Both the position numbers and the translations under genes were made by a program. DNA of 64,000 bases from Burkholderiales bacterium PBB3 (GTDB lineage Bacteria > Pseudomonadota > Gammaproteobacteria > Burkholderiales > Burkholderiaceae_C): assembly GCA_002256115.1 (NCBI GenBank), contig NKIK01000022.1, positions 1-64,000 on the forward strand. The letters run 5' to 3'. This document shows positions 17,859 through 26,955 of this stretch, piece after piece. Position 1 is the stretch's first letter. Each line of letters starts with the position of its first letter. Under the pieces are notes generated by a model that made no database searches, was not told the origin of the DNA, and saw only the letters and a program-made list of their open reading frames with translations.

Positions 17859-18774
17859 AGTCGTGTCGGATCCAGTTGCGTTAGTGCCCGGTGTGACGCA
17901 CCTGGACTATGCGGGCTACGCCTGTTTGAAACTCCGCAATGTGCACGGCACAGCCTTGGTGTCTTTGCATGGCGGGCAGTTGCTGTCCTGGGTTCCCGCC
18001 GGTCAACGGGATGTGTTTTGGTTGTCACCGCAGGCCAAGCCCGCACCCGCAGCCATTCGCGGTGGTGTGCCCGTTTGCTGGCCCTGGTTTGGCAAGCAAG
18101 GCCTGCCACAGGGTGCAATGCAACATGGCCCTGTGCGCAATGTGACTTGGAACGTGGTGGCGTCTGAGGTCACAGTTAACGGCGGCTTGTTGCTGAGTCT
18201 GGAGCTTGATCGCACCGCACCTGGTGGAGACGCTGTCGATACTTACGCCAAACACTTGGAAGTACGTCTGGATATTGCGCTTGGTCCCGAGTTGCGTATG
18301 AGCCTGCAGACCCATAACCGCGGCACAGCGCCTTTTGCGCTCACCCAGGCGTTGCATACCTACTTTGCGGTGGGTGAAGTGGAGCAGGTGCAATTGCAGG
18401 GGGTAGAAGGCCTGCGCTATGACAGCCGTGTGGATGGCACCCGGGGCAATCTGCAAGTGGGTGCTTTCAAACTTCAGAATTTATGTGACAACACCTATGC
18501 GCAGGCCAGTCAACAGTCCGAACACCACTACCAACTCATCGACCCAAGCTGGCAACGTCAGATCAGTCTGACGACGCAAGGCAGCCAATCCACCGTGGTG
18601 TGGAACCCCGGCGCAGAAGGCGCTGCCGCGATGGCCGATGTGCCAGATGCCGCGTGGAAAGATTTTCTGTGCGTGGAGGCGGCCAATGCAGGGGCGGATG
18701 TGGTGGTGCTGGCACCCGGCGCGCAGCACCATTTGCAGCAAACACTGAGTTGCCAAGCCTGGCCCACGGCATAG
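17845..18774 (+). CDS. D-hexose-6-phosphate mutarotase (aldose 1-epimerase family, YeaD-like)
   Basis: 309 residues. The family interconverts alpha and beta anomers of glucose-6-P and related sugar phosphates. Visible features: SLHGGQLLSWVPAGQRDVFW, RGGVPVCWPWFGKQGL and HGPVRNVTW, which mark the sugar-phosphate subgroup, then QALHTYFAV with a catalytic His and CVEAANA with the catalytic Glu. The start ATG at 17845 overlaps nagA by 14 bp. Placed between nagA and murQ, it may act on an amino-sugar phosphate, but that is inference. Confidence 0.9.
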   Translation: MNSPKVVSDPVALVPGVTHLDYAGYACLKLRNVHGTALVSLHGGQLLSWVPAGQRDVFWLSPQAKPAPAAIRGGVPVCWPWFGKQGLPQGAMQHGPVRNVTWNVVASEVTVNGGLLLSLELDRTAPGGDAVDTYAKHLEVRLDIALGPELRMSLQTHNRGTAPFALTQALHTYFAVGEVEQVQLQGVEGLRYDSRVDGTRGNLQVGAFKLQNLCDNTYAQASQQSEHHYQLIDPSWQRQISLTTQGSQSTVVWNPGAEGAAAMADVPDAAWKDFLCVEAANAGADVVVLAPGAQHHLQQTLSCQAWPTA

Positions 18775-18820
18775 ACCGATAGAATTTCAGCCAACCATTA
18801 CCTGATTGATGATTGAACCC

Positions 18821-19822
18821 ATGTCCTACTCCACCACCGCCCTCCGTGTTCATCAGTTTGTAGGGCTTGAAGCGGGGCCTGCGCTGATTATTTTGGGCGC
18901 AGTTCATGGCAGTGAGAAATCAGGTACGCGGGGCATTGAGCGCGTCTTGCAAGAGCTGGATGCGGGCACGCTGACCATCACCCGGGGCCGCCTGACGCTG
19001 GTACCAGTGACCAACCCGCTGGCCTACCAAAAGGGCGAACGCAATGGGGACCGCAACCTCAACCGCAACCTGCGTCCCACGGCCACGCCCCAAGATTTTG
19101 AGGACCGCATTGCCAACGCACTGTGCCCTCTGCTGGCGCGGCACGATGCTTTGCTCGATTTGCACTCCTTTCAATCGCCAGGTGAGCCGTTCGCGATGAT
19201 TGGCCCGGCCAATAATGCGGGTACTTTGGAGCCTTTTACACACGCAGATAAAGAGCAATCCTTGGTGTTACGCCTCGGCCCCCGTCGCATGGTGGAGGGC
19301 TGGCTTTCCACCTATGCCACGGGTGTGCAAGAGCGCATGGCCCGCACACCGAGCACGGACCGTGCTGGCCTGCTAAGCACCGACCCCAGCTATGGCGTAG
19401 GCACCACCGAATACATGCGCAGCCAGGGCGGCTATGCCATCACGCTGGAATGCGGCCAGCATGCCGACCCCGCCGCGCCCGATGTGGCTTACCGCGCGAT
19501 TCGCAATACCCTGGCTCACCTTGGACTTGTGGATGACCCCGACCCAGCGCCCCGCAACGATGTAGAGTTTTTGCGCCTGTCGCAGGTGATTGATAGGCAC
19601 CACGCCGATGACACGTTCGCAAAGGTCTGGTCCAGCTTCGATCCAGTGCAAGCCGGGCAGCTTATTGGCACCCGCCACGATGGCACGCCGGTGCTGTCAT
19701 CGGCGGATGGCTACATCGTCTTTCCGAATGGCAATGCGACCAAGGGCAACGAATGGTTTTACCTGGCCCAGCGCAGCACGCGCGACCTCTACGCGCCATC
19801 TGGCAGCCAGGCGGGCGCATGA
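18821..19822 (+). CDS. AstE/aspartoacylase-family zinc hydrolase
   Basis: About 333 residues from the ATG at 18821 (MSYSTTALRV); an in-frame ATG at 18806 is also possible. M14-type metallo-carboxypeptidase fold of the succinylglutamate desuccinylase/aspartoacylase family: zinc ligands in GAVHGSEKSGTRG (HxxE) and LLDLHSFQSPGEPFAM, and the substrate Arg/Asn motif GDRNLNRNL. Members cleave N-acyl amino acids or peptides. Arginine catabolism genes are absent; the operon partners handle muramyl sugars, so the substrate may be a peptide or acyl-amino acid from the cell wall. The stop overlaps the murQ start (ATGA). Confidence 0.8.
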   Translation: MSYSTTALRVHQFVGLEAGPALIILGAVHGSEKSGTRGIERVLQELDAGTLTITRGRLTLVPVTNPLAYQKGERNGDRNLNRNLRPTATPQDFEDRIANALCPLLARHDALLDLHSFQSPGEPFAMIGPANNAGTLEPFTHADKEQSLVLRLGPRRMVEGWLSTYATGVQERMARTPSTDRAGLLSTDPSYGVGTTEYMRSQGGYAITLECGQHADPAAPDVAYRAIRNTLAHLGLVDDPDPAPRNDVEFLRLSQVIDRHHADDTFAKVWSSFDPVQAGQLIGTRHDGTPVLSSADGYIVFPNGNATKGNEWFYLAQRSTRDLYAPSGSQAGA

Positions 19823-20709
19823 GCATGTTGAATACCGAAACCCCCAGCGTCAGCCATACCGAGCTGGACACGTACGCCACGCCCGACCTGGTGTCCGCGC
19901 TGGTAGAAGACCAGATCAACGCGGTGAATGCGGTGCGCACAGCGGGTGTGGCGATTGCCCAAGCTGTAGACGCTGCGGTGCCGCGCATGCTGCAGGGTGG
20001 GCGTTTGATTTATGCAGGGGCAGGCACGTCCGGGCGGCTGGGTGTGCTGGACAGCGTGGAGCTGTACCCCACGTTTTCTTGGCCGCGTGAGCGGGCTGTG
20101 GGCCTGATTGCGGGTGGCGCGGGTGCCATGTTCGTAGCGGTAGAAGGCGCTGAAGACGATGCGGAGCAGGGCGCCAAAGACCTGCGCGCGGTGAATGTCG
20201 GCGCGCATGACGTGGTGCTGCTGTTGGCTGCATCGGGCGGCACACCTTATGTGCTAGGCGCCATGCAGGCTGCCAAGGCTGCGGGCGCTTTGTGTATTGG
20301 TTTTGCGAACAATCCCAACGCACCTGTCACCCAGCAGGCCGATATCGGCATCACGCTGGATACCGGTACCGAAGTCATTTCCGGCAGCACCCGCCTGAAG
20401 GCCGGCACGGCGCAAAAGATCGCACTCAACACGTTTTCCAGCGCTTTGATGGTGCGGCTCAACAAGGTCTATGGCAACCTGATGGTGGACCTCAAAGCCA
20501 CCAATGCCAAGCTGGTGCGGCGCGCTATTGCGCTGACTATGCGCGCCGCCGAATGCGATGAGCCCACGGCACTGCGCACCTTGGCACTCTGTGATCAGCA
20601 CGTCAAAGTAGCCGTGGTGGCGATTCGTTTGGGGCTGGACATTGCCGCTGCGCGGGCGCGGCTGGACCAAGTGGGCGGCAGTGTGCGCCAGGCTTTGCGT
20701 GGCCACTGA
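19819..20709 (+). CDS. murQ: N-acetylmuramic acid 6-phosphate etherase
   Basis: 296 residues, the normal size. MurQ cleaves the lactyl ether of MurNAc-6-P to GlcNAc-6-P and D-lactate, so its product is the substrate of NagA in the same operon. The SIS domain is clear: YAGAGTSGRLGVLDSVELYP, VEGAEDDAEQGAKDL, LAASGGTPYVLGAM and the signature GSTRLKAGTAQKIALN. The ATG at 19819 overlaps the previous stop in an ATGA; an earlier in-frame ATG at 19753 lies inside the preceding gene and adds unrelated sequence. It overlaps the next gene by 11 bp. Confidence 0.96.
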   Translation: MSMLNTETPSVSHTELDTYATPDLVSALVEDQINAVNAVRTAGVAIAQAVDAAVPRMLQGGRLIYAGAGTSGRLGVLDSVELYPTFSWPRERAVGLIAGGAGAMFVAVEGAEDDAEQGAKDLRAVNVGAHDVVLLLAASGGTPYVLGAMQAAKAAGALCIGFANNPNAPVTQQADIGITLDTGTEVISGSTRLKAGTAQKIALNTFSSALMVRLNKVYGNLMVDLKATNAKLVRRAIALTMRAAECDEPTALRTLALCDQHVKVAVVAIRLGLDIAAARARLDQVGGSVRQALRGH

Positions 20710-22363
20710 ATCCGTACCTTCGCTCTCCCGCAGGCGCTGGTTGGCGGGCTTGGCGGGGGTGACCTGGGTCAGCTTGTCGGGCTGCGCGAATGATGTGGTT
20801 CTTATTCAACCCAGTCCCGGTTCCAATCCCCAGCTTGGCGCAGCCACCACCGAGCCCGCTACTGGCAGCAGCGAGCCACCGCCCGCGCCGCGCGAGTTCC
20901 GTGCCGCATGGGTGGCCACCGTCGCCAATATCGACTGGCCCAGTCGCAAGGGCCTGAGCAGCGCTGCCCAGCAAGAGGAAGTGCGAACCCTGCTGGACCG
21001 CGCCGTGGCGCTCAAACTCAACGCCATCATCTTGCAAGTGCGCCCCTGTGCTGATGCGCTGTACCCATCGGAGCTGGAACCCTGGAGCGAGTACCTCAGT
21101 GGTGTGCAGGGCCAAGCCCCCGTGCCGTTTTACGATCCGCTGGCGCTGTGGATCAGCGAGGCCCATGCCCGTGGCCTGGAGCTACACGCCTGGTTCAACC
21201 CGTTTCGAGCGCGCCAGGGTGACGCCAAGTCTGCGCCATCGCCCTTGCATGTCAGCCAGTCGCGTCCGCAGTGGGTCAAGGCCTATGGCAACCAGTTGTG
21301 GATGGACCCTGGTGATTCCGCCGCCGCCGCGCACAGTGTGGCTGTGATGCTGGATGTGCTGACGCGCTACGACGTGGACGGCATTCACATGGACGACTAC
21401 TTTTACCCCTACCCGGTGACACAGGGGGACGAGCCCAAGACAGAAATTGATTTTCCCGACCAGATCACCTGGCAGCGTTACGTGGACGGGGGTGGTCTGT
21501 TGGCGCGCGAGGATTGGCGGCGCAGCAACGTGGATGCCTTGGTGCAGCACCTGAACACCCGCATTCACCAAATCAAACCGTGGGTGCGGTTTGGGATCAG
21601 CCCCTTCGGTATTGGCCGCCCCGATCAGCGGCCTGCGGGTATTCAAGGCTTTAGCCAGTACCACAAGCTCTACGCCGATGTGGAACGCTGGTTGCAGGCC
21701 GGTTGGCTCGACTATCTGGTGCCGCAGTTGTACTGGCCTATCGAACAAAAAGAGCAAGCCTTCGTGCCTTTGCTGGATTACTGGCATCGCCAGAACACGC
21801 AGGGGAGGCACGTGTGGGCGGGCCTGTTCACCAGCCGGGTGCTGGCAGCACCCACGCCGGGTGTTGTTGGCTCCAAAGCCAGTTGGTTGCCGGAAGAGAT
21901 TGCACGCCAAATCAGCGCTGTGCGGATGCGGGCACCTGGTACGGGTCACGTCCATTTCAGCATGGTGGCGCTGCTGCAAAACCGCCAGGGCTTGGCCGAT
22001 GCTTTGAAGGTCGACACTTATGCAAGTCCTGCGCTGGTGCCCGCATCGCCTTGGTTGGAAAGTGGCGCGCCGCTGGCACCTGCAGCCAAGGTCACGCCCC
22101 TGATAGGCCCGCATGGTCCGCTGCGGGTGACGTTGGAAGTTGCGGCTCACAGCAAAGCCGTGCAGTGCTGGGGCGTATGGCTGCGCTACGGTAGTCTGTG
22201 GTCTTTTCAAATCTCTCGTGCAGCAGCATTTACGGTTCAGGCCCAGCGCGACAACGTGAATGAGCCCACTGCAATCCTGTCTGCGATCGTGGTTTCAGCC
22301 ATAGACCGGGTTGGCAATGAATCGCCCCGCAGTCTGCTAGATTTGAGACAAATCGGGCTGTGA
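20699..22363 (+). CDS. DUF187/GHL10 glycoside hydrolase-like lipoprotein (DigH/YddW-like)
   Basis: About 554 residues from a GTG at 20699 overlapping the murQ stop. The N-terminus (SRRRWLAGLAGVTWVSLSGC) combines an arginine-rich stretch and a lipobox LSGC, so an exported lipoprotein is expected. The GHL10 domain starts at REFRAAWVATVANIDWPSRK and holds GIHMDDYFYPYP and GISPFGIGRP. E. coli DigH (YddW), of this family, cleaves peptide-free peptidoglycan glycan strands. Together with murQ and nagA this points to cell wall turnover and recycling. The last ~110 residues form an extra beta-rich region (VTPLIGPHGPLRVTLEV). Confidence 0.85.
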   Translation: MATESVPSLSRRRWLAGLAGVTWVSLSGCANDVVLIQPSPGSNPQLGAATTEPATGSSEPPPAPREFRAAWVATVANIDWPSRKGLSSAAQQEEVRTLLDRAVALKLNAIILQVRPCADALYPSELEPWSEYLSGVQGQAPVPFYDPLALWISEAHARGLELHAWFNPFRARQGDAKSAPSPLHVSQSRPQWVKAYGNQLWMDPGDSAAAAHSVAVMLDVLTRYDVDGIHMDDYFYPYPVTQGDEPKTEIDFPDQITWQRYVDGGGLLAREDWRRSNVDALVQHLNTRIHQIKPWVRFGISPFGIGRPDQRPAGIQGFSQYHKLYADVERWLQAGWLDYLVPQLYWPIEQKEQAFVPLLDYWHRQNTQGRHVWAGLFTSRVLAAPTPGVVGSKASWLPEEIARQISAVRMRAPGTGHVHFSMVALLQNRQGLADALKVDTYASPALVPASPWLESGAPLAPAAKVTPLIGPHGPLRVTLEVAAHSKAVQCWGVWLRYGSLWSFQISRAAAFTVQAQRDNVNEPTAILSAIVVSAIDRVGNESPRSLLDLRQIGL

Positions 22364-22364
22364 A

Positions 22365-22404
22365 GCCGTGGATAGTGCGGGAGCAGCTATTAAAAATGTA
22401 GCAT
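22365..22404 (+). repeat. Dispersed palindromic repeat, intergenic copy after the GHL10 gene
   Basis: GCCGTGGATAGTGCGGGAGC then AGCTATTAAAAATGTAGCAT begins two bases after the stop codon of the glycosidase gene. Only the left arm and inner loop are conserved; no CTCCCGC right arm follows. Confidence 0.75.
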
Positions 22405-22463
22405 GTGCATTGAAGAACAGCTGGCTTTTCTGCATCCGCCAGCGCCAGATACGCCCCTAAACG

Positions 22464-22481
22464 CCTAGGGTAAACCTAGGG
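22464..22481. promoter_or_regulatory. Palindrome/direct repeat CCTAGGGTAAACCTAGGG upstream of phaR
   Basis: Two CCTAGGG units separated by TAAA lie about 80 bp before the phaR start. CCTAGG is itself palindromic. It may be an operator; PhaR proteins are known to autoregulate, but I do not know this sequence as a PhaR site. Confidence 0.25.
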
Positions 22482-22560
22482 CAGACAGCATCCAACGCGT
22501 GTCTAAAATCTGCTGCACTGCAATACACCAGGAAGCGTCGCACTGCGCCGCAATCCATCC

Positions 22561-23010
22561 ATGCCAAGCAAACAAGCCAAGCCTGCCAAGAATCCTGTCC
22601 GCACCATCAAGAAGTACCCCAACCGGCGCTTGTATGACACCGACACGTCCAGCTACATCACGCTGGCCGAGATCAAGCAGTTGGTGATGGAGAGCGAACC
22701 TCTGCAGGTGGTGGACGCTAAAACCAGCGAAGACCTGACCCGCAGCATCCTGCTGCAAATCATTCTGGAAGAGGAGGCCAATGGCTCCCCCATGTTCACG
22801 GCCCCCGTGCTGTCCAACATCATTCGCTTCTACGGCCATGCCATGCAGGGGCTGATGGGCGGCTATCTGGAAAAGAACATGCAGATGCTGATGGAGATGC
22901 AAGCGCCGCTGGTGCCCGGCGTGCCGGGCGTGAATTTGCTGCAGCAAATGCAAGAGCAGATGCAAAAACAAACCGCGCAATTCTTCGACACCTTCGGTTT
23001 GAAGCGCTAG
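22561..23010 (+). CDS. phaR: Polyhydroxyalkanoate synthesis repressor PhaR
   Basis: 149 residues, somewhat shorter than many PhaR proteins. PhaR binds DNA and polyhydroxybutyrate granules and represses phasin genes when no polymer is present. The PHB/PHA accumulation regulator DNA-binding domain is plain: RTIKKYPNRRLYDTDTSSYI (residues ~14-33) with TLAEIKQLV, then two short helical modules (LTRSILLQIILEEE, FTAPVLSNIIRFYGHAMQG). The C-terminus is Gln/Met-rich (LLQQMQEQMQKQTAQFF). Start ATG at 22561. No phaC, phaA or phasin genes lie nearby. Confidence 0.95.
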   Translation: MPSKQAKPAKNPVRTIKKYPNRRLYDTDTSSYITLAEIKQLVMESEPLQVVDAKTSEDLTRSILLQIILEEEANGSPMFTAPVLSNIIRFYGHAMQGLMGGYLEKNMQMLMEMQAPLVPGVPGVNLLQQMQEQMQKQTAQFFDTFGLKR

Positions 23011-23034
23011 CGGCAAAGGTGGGACAATTGGGGC

Positions 23035-24444
23035 ATGAGCGAAGCTACCACCCTGTCCCCACCCCCTATCTCCAAACCAGCGCCCAAAGTCGGGTTCGTC
23101 AGCCTCGGTTGCCCGAAGGCCTTGACCGATTCCGAGTTGATCCTGACCCAACTGAGTGCCGAGGGCTACCAGACCTCCAAGACCTTCCAGGGTGCCGATC
23201 TGGTCATCGTCAACACCTGCGGCTTCATTGACGATGCCGTCAAGGAAAGCCTGGACACCATCGGCGAAGCCCTGGCTGAAAACGGCCGTGTCATCGTCAC
23301 CGGCTGCCTGGGTGCAAAAACAGGCGAGGGCGGTGGCAACCTGGTGCGCCAAATGCACCCCAAGGTACTTGCGGTCACCGGCCCGCACGCCACGCAAGAG
23401 GTGATGGATGCCGTCCACCTGAATTTGCCCAAACCGCACGACCCGTTTATTGATCTGGTGCCCAATTCATTTGGCTCTGCCGGCATCAAGCTCACGCCGC
23501 GCCATTACGCATATTTGAAGATCAGCGAAGGCTGTAACCACCGCTGTACCTTCTGCATCATTCCATCCATGCGCGGTGACCTGGTGTCTCGCCCAATTGG
23601 CGATGTGTTGAAAGAAGCCCACGCACTGTTCGCCGGTGGCGTGAAAGAACTGCTGGTGATTAGCCAGGACACGTCCGCGTATGGCGTGGACGTGAAGTAC
23701 CGCACAGGTTTTTGGGATGGCAAGCCGGTGAAGACCCGTATGCTGGAGCTGGTGCAGACCTTGGGTGAAATCGCCGAGCCCTATGGTGCCTGGGTGCGCC
23801 TGCACTATGTCTACCCTTACCCCAGTGTGGACGAGATTGTTCCGCTGATGGCGACCGGCAAGGTTTTGCCGTATTTGGATGTGCCGCTACAACACAGCCA
23901 CCCCGATGTACTGAAGCGCATGAAGCGCCCGGCGAGCGGCGAGCGCAATCTGGAGCGCATCCAGCAATGGCGTGCGGCCTGCCCGGAGCTGGTGATCCGC
24001 AGTACCTTTATCGCAGGCTTCCCCGGTGAGACCGAAGAAGAGTTTTCGCATTTGCTGGACTTCATGCGCGAGGCGCGTATTGACCGTGCAGGGTGCTTTG
24101 CGTACAGCGCAGTAGATGGCGCAGTGGCCAACGATATTCCGGGCATGTTGCCCATGGAACTGCGCGAAGAGCGCCGCGCGCGCTTTATGGCGGTGGCCGA
24201 GGAAGTCTCTGCGTCTATGTTGCAAGGCCGCGTAGGCTCGACCATGCAAATCCTGGTGGACTCCGCGCCGGGCATGGGCAAGAAGGGTGGTGTCGGTCGC
24301 AGTTACGCCGATGCGCCGGAGATTGATGGCGTCGTGCGTCTACTGCCACCCGAGAAAATCAGCAAGACTTTGAAGGTGGGTGAGTTCACCAAAGCACGTA
24401 TCGTGGGCGCACAAGGGCACGACTTGGTGGCGCAGCCGTTTTAA
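23035..24444 (+). CDS. rimO: Ribosomal protein S12 methylthiotransferase
   Basis: 469 residues. RimO adds a methylthio group to the conserved Asp of ribosomal protein S12, using two iron-sulfur clusters and S-adenosylmethionine. The N-terminal UPF0004 domain has its three Cys in [20 protein letters not shown] and VTGCLGA. The radical SAM motif is [17 protein letters not shown], and a C-terminal TRAM domain ends at HDLVAQPF. Start ATG at 23035. It lies 24 bp after phaR and ends before a strong terminator. Confidence 0.96.
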   Translation: MSEATTLSPPPISKPAPKVGFVSLGCPKALTDSELILTQLSAEGYQTSKTFQGADLVIVNTCGFIDDAVKESLDTIGEALAENGRVIVTGCLGAKTGEGGGNLVRQMHPKVLAVTGPHATQEVMDAVHLNLPKPHDPFIDLVPNSFGSAGIKLTPRHYAYLKISEGCNHRCTFCIIPSMRGDLVSRPIGDVLKEAHALFAGGVKELLVISQDTSAYGVDVKYRTGFWDGKPVKTRMLELVQTLGEIAEPYGAWVRLHYVYPYPSVDEIVPLMATGKVLPYLDVPLQHSHPDVLKRMKRPASGERNLERIQQWRAACPELVIRSTFIAGFPGETEEEFSHLLDFMREARIDRAGCFAYSAVDGAVANDIPGMLPMELREERRARFMAVAEEVSASMLQGRVGSTMQILVDSAPGMGKKGGVGRSYADAPEIDGVVRLLPPEKISKTLKVGEFTKARIVGAQGHDLVAQPF

Positions 24445-24449
24445 GTGTT

Positions 24450-24472
24450 GGGCAATACCTTGAATATTGCCC
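24450..24472 (+). other. Hairpin between the rimO stop and the main terminator
   Basis: GGGCAATACCTTGAATATTGCCC forms a 7-bp stem (GGGCAAT/ATTGCCC) six bases after the rimO stop codon. With the next hairpin it makes a tandem 3' structure. Confidence 0.5.
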
Positions 24473-24484
24473 ACAAACAAAAAA

Positions 24485-24509
24485 AGCCGCTGAAATTCAG
24501 CGGCTTTTT
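24485..24509. terminator. Bidirectional terminator between rimO and tRNA-Leu
   Basis: AGCCGCTGAAATTCAGCGGCT is a 9-bp perfect stem with T runs on both strands (TTTTT on plus, eight T on minus). It serves rimO and the converging tRNA-Leu. Confidence 0.9.
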
Positions 24510-24530
24510 CATTATCTACATTACCATTGT

Positions 24531-24615
<85 letters not shown>

Positions 24616-24638
24616 ATCTCAGGAAAGAGAGCTATTGT

Positions 24639-26930
24639 ATCAAAAATATTAGTCAACCCAGCGCACTGCTGGACGAAATTGAAGGAATAGTTCAGGGTCA
24701 TCGTGATGGCCATGGATTTGTGTCCCGTGACGACGGTGGCCCCGACATTTATTTACCCCCCAATGAGATGCGCGCCGTGCTGCACAAAGACCGTGTCAAA
24801 GCACGGATTGTGCGCAGTGATCGCAAGGGTCGTCCCGAGGGTCGCATTGTCGAAATCGTCGAGCGCTCTTCGCAGCCCATCATTGGCCGCTTGTTGCAAG
24901 AAAGCGGCGTGTGGCTGGTGGCACCCGAAGACAAACGCTACGGCCAAGACGTGCTAATCCCCAAGGGCGCAACCAGCGTGGCCAAGGCCGGGCAGGTGGT
25001 CGTCGTGGAGTTGGTGGAACCGCCGGCCTTGTTTGGTCAGCCCGTGGGGCGGATCAAAGAAGTGCTGGGTGAAGTGGACGACCCCGGCATGGAGATTGAG
25101 ATTGCCGTGCGCAAATATAGCGTGCCGCATGAGTTCTCCGAGGCCTGCGTCGCATTGGCCCGCACGCTGCCCGATAAAGTCCGTCCGCAAGACCATGCCA
25201 ATCGTATTGACCTGACGGATATACCCCTGGTCACCATTGATGGCGAGGATGCCCGGGACTTTGACGATGCGGTGTATTGCGAACCGGCTATCAAAGGCCG
25301 CGGTAAGAGCGCCCAAAAGGGCTGGCGTCTGCTGGTAGCGATTGCCGATGTCAGCCACTACGTGCAGACTGGCTCCGCTATCGACATCGATGCCTACGAC
25401 CGCGCCACCAGCGTCTACTTTCCCCGCCGCGTAATTCCCATGCTGCCCGAGAAGTTGTCCAACGGCTTGTGTTCGCTGAACCCCGAAGTCGAACGCCTCT
25501 GCATGGTGTGCGACATGTTCATCACACCCGATGGCGAAGTCGATGCCTACCAGTTCTATCCGGCATTGATGTGGAGCCATGCGCGCTTCACCTACACCGA
25601 GGTGGCGGCTATTTTGGGTAATACGCGTGGGCCTGAAGCCGCCAAACGCAAAGACCGGGTCGATGACCTGCTGAACCTGCATGGCGTTTACCAGGCATTG
25701 TCCAAATCACGCCAGAAGCGTGGCGCTGTGGACTTTGAGACGACGGAGACGCAAATCGTCTGTGATGAAAACGGGCGGATCGAAAAAATCATTCCCCGCA
25801 CCCGCAATGTGGCGCACCGCGTTATTGAAGAAGCCATGCTGGCGGCCAATGTGTGCAGTGCAGACTTCATTGCACAAGGCAAACACCCCGGACTTTTCCG
25901 GGTGCATGAAGGCCCGACGCCGGAGAAGAAAGAAATCTTGCGTGGCTACCTGAAAGCCACGGGTGTTGGCCTGACGATCACCGACGATCCCAAGCCGGGA
26001 GAGTTTCAGGCCATTGCCAACGCGACCAAAGACCGCCCCGACGCGCAGCAAATTCACTCCATGCTGTTGCGCTCCATGCAGCAGGCTATTTACACGCCTA
26101 TCAATAGCGGTCACTTTGGTTTGGCGTATGAGGCTTACACGCACTTCACTAGCCCGATTCGTCGCTACCCGGATTTGTTGGTACACCGTGTCATCAAGGC
26201 CATTCTGGCCAAGGCACGGTATCAATTGCCTGTATTGCCGACCCCGGGCGAGGCGCATGCCAAGCTGTCACGTCGCCTGGAAAAGGGACTGGCTGCCAAA
26301 GTGGCCCAACCTGGCATCAAGCCTCGCAAAGTCACGGCCGGGCAGCAAGCCTGGGAGGCCGCAGGCCTGCATTGCAGCGCTAACGAACGCCGCGCGGATG
26401 AGGCGAGTCGCGATGTGGAAGCCTGGTTGAAATGCAAGTACATGCGCGAGCATCTGGGCGAGGAGTACTCGGGGGTGGTCACGGCGGCCACTACCTTCGG
26501 CATCTTCGTCACGCTGGACGCCATGTATGTGGAGGGCTTGGTCCACATTACCGAGCTGGGTGGCGAGTACTACCGCTTTGACGAGGCACGCCAAGAGCTG
26601 CGCGGTGAGCGCACGGGCATTCGCTATGCCATTGGCACCCGGGTGCGGGTGCAGGTGAGTCGCGTTGATCTGGATGGTCGCAAGATCGACTTCCGCTTAG
26701 TGACGCCGGGCGAGGAGGGCATCGCGCGCGGATTTACGGACAAGGCGGCCCGTGATGCGAAACCGCGCCCTGGAGCCCCTCCCCGCGTTGCGGAAGACTT
26801 TGATGCGCGGGTCCCTCCATCGAAGGCGGCAGATCGTAAGCGAGTGGCCGGCAAAAAAGCTGTTCGTAGCGAGCGATCTGCAGACCGTCCAGCCGCCAAA
26901 TCGGGCAAAACGCCACGCAAACGCCGCTAG
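24639..26930 (+). CDS. rnr: Ribonuclease R
   Basis: About 763 residues. RNase R is the processive 3'-5' exoribonuclease able to degrade structured RNA. Cold-shock-like domains near the N-terminus (IVQGHRDGHGFVSRDDG) precede the RNB domain, whose metal Asp residues lie in DGEDARDFDDAVYCE; HFTSPIRRYPDLLVHR is typical. An S1 domain (EYSGVVTAATTFGIFVTLDA) and a basic tail follow. The start is odd: between the tRNA and the conserved KNISQPSALLDEIEGIVQGH there is no in-frame ATG, GTG or TTG. AGGAAAGAGAG (24621-24631) lies 7 bp before an ATC at 24639, used here provisionally; ATT at 24648 is another option. The only nearby GTG (24588) is inside the tRNA. Confidence 0.93.
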   Translation: MKNISQPSALLDEIEGIVQGHRDGHGFVSRDDGGPDIYLPPNEMRAVLHKDRVKARIVRSDRKGRPEGRIVEIVERSSQPIIGRLLQESGVWLVAPEDKRYGQDVLIPKGATSVAKAGQVVVVELVEPPALFGQPVGRIKEVLGEVDDPGMEIEIAVRKYSVPHEFSEACVALARTLPDKVRPQDHANRIDLTDIPLVTIDGEDARDFDDAVYCEPAIKGRGKSAQKGWRLLVAIADVSHYVQTGSAIDIDAYDRATSVYFPRRVIPMLPEKLSNGLCSLNPEVERLCMVCDMFITPDGEVDAYQFYPALMWSHARFTYTEVAAILGNTRGPEAAKRKDRVDDLLNLHGVYQALSKSRQKRGAVDFETTETQIVCDENGRIEKIIPRTRNVAHRVIEEAMLAANVCSADFIAQGKHPGLFRVHEGPTPEKKEILRGYLKATGVGLTITDDPKPGEFQAIANATKDRPDAQQIHSMLLRSMQQAIYTPINSGHFGLAYEAYTHFTSPIRRYPDLLVHRVIKAILAKARYQLPVLPTPGEAHAKLSRRLEKGLAAKVAQPGIKPRKVTAGQQAWEAAGLHCSANERRADEASRDVEAWLKCKYMREHLGEEYSGVVTAATTFGIFVTLDAMYVEGLVHITELGGEYYRFDEARQELRGERTGIRYAIGTRVRVQVSRVDLDGRKIDFRLVTPGEEGIARGFTDKAARDAKPRPGAPPRVAEDFDARVPPSKAADRKRVAGKKAVRSERSADRPAAKSGKTPRKRR

Positions 26931-26955
26931 GCTTTGTGCTTGCGGGGCACAGGCG

